Assembly: GCF_012516375.2 (NCBI RefSeq)
Contig: NZ_CP051204.2
Coordinates: forward strand, 1,364,001-1,428,000
DNA from: Chitinophaga oryzae
Lineage (GTDB): Bacteria; Bacteroidota; Bacteroidia; Chitinophagales; Chitinophagaceae
Reading direction: 5' to 3'
Length of the DNA: 64,000 nt
Numbering within the stretch: position 1 is the first letter of the stretch; each line of letters starts with the position of its first letter. The notes under the pieces were generated by a model. That model was given only the letters and a program-made list of their open reading frames with translations. It was not told the origin of the DNA and made no database searches. A program made the position numbers and the translations under genes. This document shows, piece after piece, positions 34,247-41,587 of this stretch.

Positions 34247-34403
34247 CCCCTGTGTCCCTTACGCAGGTAGTTTGCGTAGCAGTTCTTTTAATTTGTGGCA
34301 GGAAATTGGATGGGCAAGCAACATTTAAAAAATGTGGATTGTTAATTTGGGATTTGTGAAATTGTTGTGTGAGATTTGAATTTATTCCAGGAATTTTGCC
34401 CTT

Positions 34404-35891
34404 ATGCGTATTATTTTTTCGTTGATTCTTTTGCTGGGATTAGGATTTACAGTTGATGCAAGACAGAAAACGTATGATTTCAACAGCCGTTGTGAACAGG
34501 CGTATGAAGCCATTATGGAACTACGCTTAAACGCCGGTAAGGCGCTGTTGGAAGCGGAGAAGAAAGAAAACCCTGATAACCTGGTACCTTACTTCCTGGA
34601 TAACTACGCGGACTTTTTCCCGTTGTTTTTCAATGAGGACCCGGCAGAATACGCCCGGAAAAGAGGTATGCGCGCTGTCCGGCTGGACAAGATGCTGGAA
34701 GGGTCTCCGGATTCTCCCTACTATCTGTACACGCAGGCAGCCATCAAGTTTCAGTGGGCGATGGTCAAGATCAAGTTCAACGAAAAATGGGACGCTACCT
34801 GGGAGATCCGTAAAGCTTACATGACCCTGAAAGAAAACCAGCGCCGGTTTCCGGATTTCGTACCCAACCGCTTGCTGCTGGGGGCCATGCAAACCGTCTT
34901 CGGTACTATCCCGGAAGGGTATAAATGGATCACCAATATCCTGGGCATGAAGGGCAGTATTCACCAGGGCATGGAAAATGTGAACGCTTTTATCGAAAGC
35001 AATGCGCCGGAAGCTAAACTGTTCAGGGAAGAATCCTATTATTACTACTGTTACCTGATGCTCTTTATTGTGAACAAACCCGAAGACACCTGGGCTTTTT
35101 TGCAAAAAAAGCAGCTGGATACCAAAAACAACTACCTGTACGCCCTGATGGTGGCCAACCTGTCGCTCAACAACCAGAAGGCGGCTACCGGCATACGGGT
35201 GCTGGAGGAGAAGCATGACGGTAACGAGTATGCAGACATAGAATATTATAACTATGTCTTCGGACTGTTGAAACTGACGCGGCTGGATAGTGACGCACAT
35301 GTGTACCTCGAGAGGTTCGTCAACGAGTTTAAAGGGAAGTTCTATGTAAAGGAATGCCTGCAGCGGTTAAGCTGGTTCTACTATCTCGAAGGCAATCAGG
35401 CCATGGCCAACAAATACCGGAACATGATCCTGAACCGGGGAGGTACGGAAACAGACGCTGACAAACAGGCGCTGAAAGAAGCGGAAGGCGGCAAATGGCC
35501 CAACCCTTTCCTGCTGAAAGTACGGCTGCAGAGCGACGGCGGTTTCTTTAACGAAGCGCTGAAACTGCTGCTGACCAAAAAAGCGTCCGATTTCCCGGCG
35601 ATGGAAGACAAACTGGAATACGCCTACCGCCTCGGCCGTATCTATGATGAAACCGGGCAGGACGACAAGGCCGTCACCATGTACGAAGTAACCATCAAGG
35701 TAGGGGCTAACCGGCCGGAATATTACGCGGCCAGAGCTTCCCTGCAATTGGGTTATATTTACGAAAAAAGAAAAGATAAAACCAAAGCCGTTCAGTGTTA
35801 TCAGCAATGCCTGAACATGAAAGGCCACGATTATAAAAACTCCCTCGACCAACGGGCAAAAGCAGGTATACAACGTGTAAACGGCAGTTGA
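34404..35891 (+). CDS. Secreted tetratricopeptide-repeat protein
   Basis: A protein of 495 residues with a signal peptide (about 1-19, VDARQ) and helical repeats throughout. The C-terminal third has recognisable TPR units (AYRLGRIYDETGQDDKAVTMYE, LQLGYIYEKRKDKTKAVQCY split over about 400-475); the middle (IPEGYKWITNILGMKGSIHQG) matches no family I can name but is shared by long helical proteins of Chitinophaga-type bacteria as far as I can judge. Probably a periplasmic scaffold. Followed 39 bases later by recN, which may be co-transcribed. Confidence 0.78.
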   Translation: MRIIFSLILLLGLGFTVDARQKTYDFNSRCEQAYEAIMELRLNAGKALLEAEKKENPDNLVPYFLDNYADFFPLFFNEDPAEYARKRGMRAVRLDKMLEGSPDSPYYLYTQAAIKFQWAMVKIKFNEKWDATWEIRKAYMTLKENQRRFPDFVPNRLLLGAMQTVFGTIPEGYKWITNILGMKGSIHQGMENVNAFIESNAPEAKLFREESYYYYCYLMLFIVNKPEDTWAFLQKKQLDTKNNYLYALMVANLSLNNQKAATGIRVLEEKHDGNEYADIEYYNYVFGLLKLTRLDSDAHVYLERFVNEFKGKFYVKECLQRLSWFYYLEGNQAMANKYRNMILNRGGTETDADKQALKEAEGGKWPNPFLLKVRLQSDGGFFNEALKLLLTKKASDFPAMEDKLEYAYRLGRIYDETGQDDKAVTMYEVTIKVGANRPEYYAARASLQLGYIYEKRKDKTKAVQCYQQCLNMKGHDYKNSLDQRAKAGIQRVNGS

Positions 35892-35930
35892 GAAGGGAGA
35901 AAAATTGTGATTCAAGTTATTTCCTGACTT

Positions 35931-37577
35931 ATGTTACAGCGACTAATCATTAAAAACTACGCCATTATTGATCACCTGGAAGTGGATTTTTCAGGTAATC
36001 TTAATGTCATTACCGGGGAAACCGGCGCCGGTAAATCTATCCTGCTGGGCGCCCTGTCCATGATCCTGGGAGAACGTGCTGATCCCGGCGTGCTGTTCGA
36101 TAAAACCGGCAAATGCGTGATTGAAGGCATCTTCAAGGTGAAAAAATCACAGGTGGCCGCTTTTTTTCAGCAACATGAACTGGACCTGGAAGACCCGCTG
36201 ATCATCCGCCGGGAAATCAGCGCTGCCGGCAAATCCAGGGCGTTTGTAAATGATACTCCTGTCAACATATCCCAGCTGTCTGAACTGTCAGGCTACCTGG
36301 TAGACCTGCACCAGCAGTTTGATACCCTCGAACTGGGCAACGCCGATTTCCAGCGGGAAGTCATCGACGCGCTGGCCAAACCCGCTGCCCTACAAGTATA
36401 TCATCACCTGTTCCTGCAATACCTGCAGGTGCAGAAGAAATACAAACAATTACAGGATGACCGCGACCAGGCCAACAAGGAACTGGACTATAACCGGTTC
36501 CTGCTGGATGAACTGCTGGAAGCGGACTTCAGCCCCAACGAAGTGGAAGAGCTGGACAATGAGCTGCAGCTGCTGACACACGCGGAAGAGATCAAAAACA
36601 CCCTCAACCGGGTATTTTTCCAGCTGAAGGAAGATGAACAGCCCATTCTGCAACAGCTGAAACAACTCCAGTCCTCTATCCAGCATATCTCCTCCTTTCA
36701 TAAAGACATGCCGGCCGTATCTGAAAGGATGCTGTCTGCCTACCTGGAACTGCAGGATATTGCCGGTGAAGTGGACAACATTAACGACCAGGTACACTAC
36801 GATGCACAACGCATTGAGCAGGTAAATGAACGGATGGCGCTGGGGTACCGGCTCTTTAAAAAGCATGGCGTACAGACCACTGATGAACTGCTGGCCATCA
36901 AAGACACGCTGACAGCCAAAGTAGATGGGGTATTGAACCTCGATGAACAGCTGGCGGCGCTGGAAAAAGAACAGGCGCAGCTACACGAGGCCCTGATGAA
37001 GGACGCTGCGGCTATTACCGCGGAAAGGCAGGAGCAGGTGGCGCCTTTTGAGAAAAAAGTCAACACGCTGCTGGCGCAGGTAGGCATGCCTAACGCCCGG
37101 CTCAAAGTGGACATTATACAGGGGGAACTGAACCCTTACGGGCAGGATACGATCGAGTTCCTGTTTGACGCCAACCGCAGCAACCAGTTTGCACCGGTAG
37201 GCAAAGTGGCCTCCGGTGGTGAGTTGAGCCGCCTGATGCTCTGCATCAAATCCCTGGTGGCACAGTCGGTAGCGCTGCCCACCCTGATTTTCGACGAAAT
37301 CGACACCGGTATTTCCGGCGAAGCCGCCAGGCAGGTGGGCGTGATCCTGAAAGATCTGGCCAAAGCGCATCAGATCATCTGTATTACCCACCAGCCACAG
37401 ATTGCCGGCAAAGCCGACGCCCATTATTTTGTATACAAAGATGCCCGTGCGGAGAAAGTGACCACCAGCGTAAGGCTGCTGTCGATGGACGAGCGGATAG
37501 ATAAGATCGCGCAAATGCTTAGCGGTGAACGGCCTACTGCCGCCGCCCTGGAAAATGCCCGCGAAATGGTGAGATAA
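35931..37577 (+). CDS. recN: DNA repair protein RecN
   Basis: A protein of 548 residues with the SMC-like layout of RecN: N-terminal Walker A ITGETGAGKSILLGAL (about 28-43), the EISAAGKSRAFVND and DLHQQFDT segments, a central coiled coil (about 155-365), ABC signature VASGGELSRLML and Walker B LPTLIFDEIDTGISG near residue 450. RecN binds and tethers DNA at double-strand breaks. Length and motifs are complete. Ends at a long terminator. Confidence 0.96.
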   Translation: MLQRLIIKNYAIIDHLEVDFSGNLNVITGETGAGKSILLGALSMILGERADPGVLFDKTGKCVIEGIFKVKKSQVAAFFQQHELDLEDPLIIRREISAAGKSRAFVNDTPVNISQLSELSGYLVDLHQQFDTLELGNADFQREVIDALAKPAALQVYHHLFLQYLQVQKKYKQLQDDRDQANKELDYNRFLLDELLEADFSPNEVEELDNELQLLTHAEEIKNTLNRVFFQLKEDEQPILQQLKQLQSSIQHISSFHKDMPAVSERMLSAYLELQDIAGEVDNINDQVHYDAQRIEQVNERMALGYRLFKKHGVQTTDELLAIKDTLTAKVDGVLNLDEQLAALEKEQAQLHEALMKDAAAITAERQEQVAPFEKKVNTLLAQVGMPNARLKVDIIQGELNPYGQDTIEFLFDANRSNQFAPVGKVASGGELSRLMLCIKSLVAQSVALPTLIFDEIDTGISGEAARQVGVILKDLAKAHQIICITHQPQIAGKADAHYFVYKDARAEKVTTSVRLLSMDERIDKIAQMLSGERPTAAALENAREMVR

Positions 37578-37591
37578 GTACCCGCGTAACC

Positions 37592-37652
37592 GTTATTACT
37601 TCCCGGCCTGCATGCTAAAAAGCCATGGCCGGGAAGCAATAACTTTTTTTTT
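37592..37652 (+). terminator. Rho-independent terminator of recN
   Basis: A 17-bp stem with one mismatch (37592-37608 with 37627-37643), an 18-base loop, then a run of nine T. Confidence 0.9.
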
Positions 37653-37665
37653 CAACTATAACGAC

Positions 37666-37688
37666 TATTTTTGCCAAAATTAATTTTG
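37666..37688 (+). promoter_or_regulatory. Two -7 boxes before fabI
   Basis: TAttTTTG at 37666-37673 and TAatTTTG at 37681-37688, ending 20 and 5 bases before the fabI ATG. Use of the second would give a leaderless transcript. No well-spaced TTG -33 element for either. Confidence 0.5.
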
Positions 37689-37693
37689 ACCAA

Positions 37694-38509
37694 ATGGCTC
37701 ATAACTTATTAAAAGGAAAGAAAGGTATCATCTTTGGTGCACTGGACGAAAAGTCACTGGCCTGGAGAACAGCGCTCCGTTGTGTGGAAGAAGGCGCTGA
37801 AATAGTGCTCACCAATGCACCTGTGGCACTGCGTATGGGTGAGATCAACAAACTGGCTGAAATCTGCAAGGCCCCTGTTATTCCGGCAGACGTAACCATC
37901 ACCGATGACCTGAAAAATCTTTTTACCAAATCCATGGAGCATTTTGGCGGTAAAATAGATTTTGTACTCCATTCTGTAGGCATGAGCCTGAACGTACGTA
38001 AAGGAAGACAGTATACAGACCTGGATTACGACTTTTCGCTGAAAACCCTCAATATTTCCGCGCTGTCCTTACACCGTGTGCTGCAGACCGCCTACCAGAT
38101 GGACGCCATCAACGAATGGGGCTCTGTAGTGGCACTTACCTACATCGCTGCACAACGTGCATTCCCTGACTACAGCGAAATGGCTGACGCTAAAGCTATG
38201 CTGGAATCAGTAGCCCGCAGCTTCGGTTACCACTACGGCATCAAAAATAAAGTACGTGTGAACACCGTTTCCCAGTCCCCTACGCCGACTACTGCCGGCA
38301 GCGGCGTGAAAGGCTTCGGTGGTTTCATTGGTTACGCAGAAAAAATGAGCCCGCTGGGTAATGCCACGGCCGACAACTGCGCTGACTACCTGGTGACCCT
38401 GTTCTCCGACATGACCAGGATGGTGACCATGCAGAATCTCTACCATGACGGCGGATTCTCCTTCACCGGCGTGTCCAACGCCATCATGGACGCCCTCGAC
38501 AAAGAATAA
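37694..38509 (+). CDS. fabI: Enoyl-ACP reductase FabI (NADH)
   Basis: A protein of 271 residues of the short-chain dehydrogenase type. It has the FabI-style cofactor start GKKGIIFGALDEKSLAW, the LHSVGMS segment, and the catalytic Tyr-x6-Lys in FPDYSEMADAKAMLE (about residues 155-170), followed by RVNTVSQSPTPTTAGSG. It carries out the last reduction in each round of fatty-acid elongation in the cytosol. Monocistronic, between two terminators. Confidence 0.94.
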   Translation: MAHNLLKGKKGIIFGALDEKSLAWRTALRCVEEGAEIVLTNAPVALRMGEINKLAEICKAPVIPADVTITDDLKNLFTKSMEHFGGKIDFVLHSVGMSLNVRKGRQYTDLDYDFSLKTLNISALSLHRVLQTAYQMDAINEWGSVVALTYIAAQRAFPDYSEMADAKAMLESVARSFGYHYGIKNKVRVNTVSQSPTPTTAGSGVKGFGGFIGYAEKMSPLGNATADNCADYLVTLFSDMTRMVTMQNLYHDGGFSFTGVSNAIMDALDKE

Positions 38510-38530
38510 TATTTCAACGATTTCAATAAA

Positions 38531-38561
38531 CAAAGGCTTTCCCACAGCGGGAAAGCCTTTG
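38531..38561 (+). terminator. Hairpin after fabI
   Basis: A perfect 13-bp stem, 38531-38543 with 38549-38561 (AAAGGCTTTCCC and complement), loop ACAGC. The trailing T-run is weak on both strands, so I take it as the fabI terminator mainly from position. Confidence 0.7.
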
Positions 38562-38585
38562 CTGTTTAAAGGACTTATATCAAAT

Positions 38586-38613
38586 GGAAAAGCCGCTACG
38601 GCAGTAACGGCTT
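38586..38613 (-). terminator. Terminator of the DUF2795-like gene
   Basis: AGCCGCTAC and GTAACGGCT form a 9-bp stem with one mismatch around GGCA; read on the minus strand it is followed by TTTT. Confidence 0.6.
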
Positions 38614-38670
38614 AGTTCTTTATCAGGCACAGGATGCCCGGGAGTAGTACAATCTATAAACGCTCAGGGT

Positions 38671-38892
38671 CTAGTACTCGTCTTCGTTGAAGAAGAAGTC
38701 GTCTTGCGACGGATAATCAGACCAGATATCTTCAATCCCCTCATAAATTTCTCCCTCATCCTCCAGCTCCTGTAAATTCTCGATTACTTCGATCGGTGCA
38801 CCGGAACGAATGGCGTAATCAATAAGTTCGTCTTTAGTAGCTGGCCATGGAGCGTCCTCCAGGTATGAAGCTAATTCTAATGTCCAGTACAT
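38671..38892 (-). CDS. Small acidic protein, DUF2795-type
   Basis: A protein of 73 residues: MYWTLELASYLEDAPWPATK and the DELIDYAIRSGAPIEVIENL helix pair match the small DUF2795 family, while the last 25 residues are very acidic with aromatics (DIWSDYPSQDDFFFNEDEY). No function is known for the family. It has one of the best promoters in the window (38924-38953) and its own terminator, so it is surely a real, separately expressed gene. Confidence 0.85.
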   Translation of the reverse strand: MYWTLELASYLEDAPWPATKDELIDYAIRSGAPIEVIENLQELEDEGEIYEGIEDIWSDYPSQDDFFFNEDEY

Positions 38893-38923
38893 CTTATTAA
38901 AATTTTTACTTTTTAATTTTCCG

Positions 38924-38953
38924 CAAAAGTATTATTTAATTTGAAATAAACAA
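38924..38953 (-). promoter_or_regulatory. Full Bacteroidota promoter (TTG-N19-TActTTTG)
   Basis: On the minus strand, -33 TTG (plus 38951-38953, CAA) and -7 box TActTTTG (plus 38924-38931) are 19 bases apart, the consensus spacing. The box ends 31 bases before the ATG of the DUF2795-like gene at 38892. Confidence 0.75.
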
Positions 38954-38992
38954 CTTTTACTATTTTATCGGTTATTTACTTTTCTTTGGGTT

Positions 38993-39643
38993 ATGCTAAC
39001 CGCTCGCAATGTTACCAAAAATTATTCCAACTTACCGATACTCAAGGGAGTAGATATTACTGTCAGTAAAGGTGAGATCGTGACCATCGTTGGATCGTCC
39101 GGAGCAGGCAAAAGTACCCTGCTGCATATACTCGGAACGCTGGACCAGCCCACCCAGGGCGAAGTCTGGCTGAATAATGTCAATCTGACGGGTTTAAGCG
39201 GCAACGCGCTGGCCGACTTCCGGAACCGACATATTGGCTTTATCTTCCAGTTCCACCACCTGCTGCCTGAGTTCAGTGCGCTGGAAAATGTATGTGTCCC
39301 GGGGTTTATAGCCGGCACCCGCAAAAGCGAGGTAAAGGAAAAAGCAGCTTTTCTGCTGAAAACCCTCGGCCTGGGGCATCGTTTGGAACACAAACCCTCG
39401 GCGCTTTCCGGCGGCGAACAACAAAGGGTGGCCGTAGCCCGCGCACTCATCAACAACCCCGACGTGGTCATGGCCGATGAACCTACCGGTAACCTCGACT
39501 CCCAAAACGCACGGGAGCTGCATAACATGTTCCTTCAACTGAGGGACCAGTTTCAGCAAACCTTTATTATCGTTACCCACAACGAAGAGCTGGCGCCGCT
39601 GAGTGACCGGCAGTTACTCATGAAAGACGGGAGGATCATTTAG
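38993..39643 (+). CDS. lolD: ABC transporter ATP-binding protein, LolD-like
   Basis: A protein of 216 residues with Walker A VGSSGAGKST (about 35-44), Q-loop FQFHHLLPEF, signature ALSGGEQQRVAVARAL and Walker B VVMADEPTGNLD. The sequence is typical of the LolD/MacB subgroup, which works with LolC/LolE-type permeases to lift lipoproteins from the inner membrane toward the outer membrane. No permease gene is adjacent, so the partner must be elsewhere. Its stop codon begins the first copy of a 57-65 bp direct repeat. Confidence 0.88.
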   Translation: MLTARNVTKNYSNLPILKGVDITVSKGEIVTIVGSSGAGKSTLLHILGTLDQPTQGEVWLNNVNLTGLSGNALADFRNRHIGFIFQFHHLLPEFSALENVCVPGFIAGTRKSEVKEKAAFLLKTLGLGHRLEHKPSALSGGEQQRVAVARALINNPDVVMADEPTGNLDSQNARELHNMFLQLRDQFQQTFIIVTHNEELAPLSDRQLLMKDGRII

Positions 39644-39762
39644 AAATTTTGATATTTTGATATTTTGTTATTTTAATATTTGGCGGGTTCTTAAACGGCA
39701 GGTCCTAGAAATTTTGATATTTTGTTATTTTGATATTTGGCGGGTTCTTAAACGGCAGGTCC
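39641..39762. repeat. Tandem direct repeat at the lolD stop codon
   Basis: Copy 1 is 39641-39705 and copy 2 is 39706-39762. They share the TAGAAATTTTGATATTTTG start and the TTTGGCGGGTTCTTAAACGG end; copy 1 has one extra GATATTTT unit and one base change. The first three bases of copy 1 are the lolD stop codon. Confidence 0.9.
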
Positions 39763-39914
39763 TGTTATTCATGGGTTTGCCCAAAAATGATCCGTGAATA
39801 TCAAATGATAAAATATTGAATTATGCAGGCGTTTTTGCCAGTTTAAAATATCAAAATACCCAAATACCCAAATACCCAAATATCAAAATACCCAAATATC
39901 AAAATATCAAAATC
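39763..39914. repeat. Right arm of the TATTTTGA-class palindrome
   Basis: From about 39845 to 39914 the sequence is a run of AAATATC, AAAATACC and CAAATACC units, roughly complementary to the TATTTTGATATTTTG units of 39641-39735. The whole lolD-deacetylase gap (about 260 bases, two convergent genes) is thus one imperfect palindrome; its right end enters the last codons of the deacetylase gene. Confidence 0.75.
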
Positions 39915-40809
39915 CGTAAATATTTAACCCTGTTCTGAAGGTATTGCAGTGAGCGTTCACAATATCGCTGATACGCGCGGAATAGCCGCCGCCCATGGCC
40001 ACTGCGCACGGAATGCCGTGCTTATGCAACAGGCTGAAAACGATTTCATCCCGCTGCCGACAGCCGGCAGCAGTTACTTTGAGCTTACCAAACCGGTCCG
40101 TTTCAAGCACATCCACGCCGGACAGATAACAAACGATATCGGGCTTTTCTTTCTCTATCAGCCGTGGCAGGGTTTCCTCCAGCAGCTGCAGATAGGGGCT
40201 GTCCGTCATGCCGTCAGGGAGCGGTATGTCCAGATCGGAGGTTTCCTTATGGAAGGGGTAGTTGTGGGCACCGTGCATACTGAAGGTAAACACCCGGTCA
40301 TTGCCGGCAAAAAGGGCGGCGGTGCCGTTGCCCTGGTGTACGTCCAGGTCTGCCACCAGCACCTTTTTCACTTTCTTTTGTTGCAGCAGGTAGTTGGCCG
40401 CGATGGCGAAATCGTTGAGCAGGCAGAAGCCTTCTCCCCGGTCGGCGAAAGCGTGATGGGTGCCACCCGCTACGTTGAACCCGATGCCATGGTCCAGTGC
40501 ATGCAGGGCGATATCGATCGTGCCCTGGGCGATAACGATCTCCCGCTGCGTCAGCAGGGGCGACTGCCGGAAGCCGATATGCCGCTGCTCCCTGTCAGAC
40601 AGGGTCTGGTCGCGCAGCTTCTCCCACCAGGGAAGCGTATGGGTGGCCAGGATCGCTTCTTCCGCCGCCGCCTCCGGCGCGAACAGCTGCTCATGGCTGA
40701 TGACGCCTTCCCTCAGCAGCTGCGCCGGTATCAGCTCGTATTTCACCATTGGAAACCGGTGGTCGGCCGGTAACGGATGGGCATATATCTCGTGGTAAGC
40801 TATCTTCAT
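39907..40809 (-). CDS. Histone deacetylase-family (HDAC-like) protein
   Basis: A protein of 300 residues with the arginase/deacetylase signatures: the GGTHHAFADRGEGFCLLND segment with the two active-site histidines, DLDVHQGNGTAALF with zinc-binding Asp and His, the YLSGVDVL segment with a second Asp, and MGGGYS. The order and length fit the class IV/bacterial acetoin-utilisation-like group. Substrates may be acetylated proteins, polyamines or other amides; none is indicated by context. PdeM lies upstream on the same strand beyond a palindromic element. Confidence 0.88.
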   Translation of the reverse strand: MKIAYHEIYAHPLPADHRFPMVKYELIPAQLLREGVISHEQLFAPEAAAEEAILATHTLPWWEKLRDQTLSDREQRHIGFRQSPLLTQREIVIAQGTIDIALHALDHGIGFNVAGGTHHAFADRGEGFCLLNDFAIAANYLLQQKKVKKVLVADLDVHQGNGTAALFAGNDRVFTFSMHGAHNYPFHKETSDLDIPLPDGMTDSPYLQLLEETLPRLIEKEKPDIVCYLSGVDVLETDRFGKLKVTAAGCRQRDEIVFSLLHKHGIPCAVAMGGGYSARISDIVNAHCNTFRTGLNIYGF

Positions 40810-40813
40810 CAGA

Positions 40814-40899
40814 AATTACGAATTACGGATTACGAATTCCGAATTACAAAATACGAATGGCTCCTTTCTAATCTAATTCGTAATCCGTAATTCGTAATT
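40814..40899. repeat. Palindromic element, TTCGTAA class, with mirrored variant
   Basis: Perfect 25-bp arms, 40814-40838 and 40875-40899, each made of three heptamers. The middle unit carries a change (GGATTACG in the left arm) and the right arm carries the exact complement (CGTAATCC). The 36-base loop holds further half-units. It separates pdeM from the deacetylase gene. Confidence 0.92.
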
Positions 40900-40902
40900 G
40901 AA

Positions 40903-41568
40903 TTATTGTGTCCGGATAATCGATTTTCCGGCGATTACAAACACGGATTCGTCCGGGTAGGGGTCCAGATTGGCCAGCCCGGTAAAGTCGCCAAAAGCGG
41001 GTAAAATGCCGCAATAACGGCCAAAATAGAAGCAGGGTAACCGGAGCCGCTGCCTGGCGGGACCTGCCATTACCACGGCAGGATGCAGGTGGCCGGAGAA
41101 CGTATACAGGTAACCGTTGTTTTCCCCGCAGGGCTCGTGGATAAAATGGATATTCCTGACGGTGAGCGTATCGTGGGTATTGACTTCCAGCTGGCTGTAT
41201 ATCTCGTCCGCCATGATATCATGATTGCCCAGCACCAGGTCTACCCGGATATGGGAAAACTGGCCCCGCCATATTTTGAAATACTGCACCTCGTTGTTGT
41301 GCCGGCTGTGGAACATATCGCCCACGATAATGAGCCGCACGGGCAGGTAACGGGTGATCAGCTGTTGCAGCCGGAACAGGTCTTCCTGCATAATGCCTGC
41401 AGGAACGGCAATGCCGGCTTTCCGGAAATGGGCGGATTTGCCCAGATGCAGATCTGAAAGGATCAGTGCTTTCTCCTCTTCCCAGTAAATCGCTTTCTCC
41501 GGCAATAAATGCCAGTGCTGTTGTTTAAACCGGAATATCTCCCCCGCCGCGTGGTCCTTGTTTTGCAT
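40903..41568 (-). CDS. pdeM: Ligase-associated DNA damage response endonuclease PdeM
   Basis: A protein of 221 residues of the calcineurin-like phosphoesterase fold: LSDLHLGKSAHFRKAG (metal ligands Asp, His), IVGDMFHSRHNNE, LVLGNHDIM and FSGHLHPAVV. PdeM belongs to the ligase-associated repair set with an Lhr-type helicase, an ATP-dependent ligase and an MBL exonuclease. The helicase gene lies directly upstream. I use the ATG at 41568; the alternative TTG at 41604 would overlap the helicase gene by 17 bases. Confidence 0.9.
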   Translation of the reverse strand: MQNKDHAAGEIFRFKQQHWHLLPEKAIYWEEEKALILSDLHLGKSAHFRKAGIAVPAGIMQEDLFRLQQLITRYLPVRLIIVGDMFHSRHNNEVQYFKIWRGQFSHIRVDLVLGNHDIMADEIYSQLEVNTHDTLTVRNIHFIHEPCGENNGYLYTFSGHLHPAVVMAGPARQRLRLPCFYFGRYCGILPAFGDFTGLANLDPYPDESVFVIAGKSIIRTQ

Positions 41569-41587
41569 GGGCTGCAAATTATTAATT

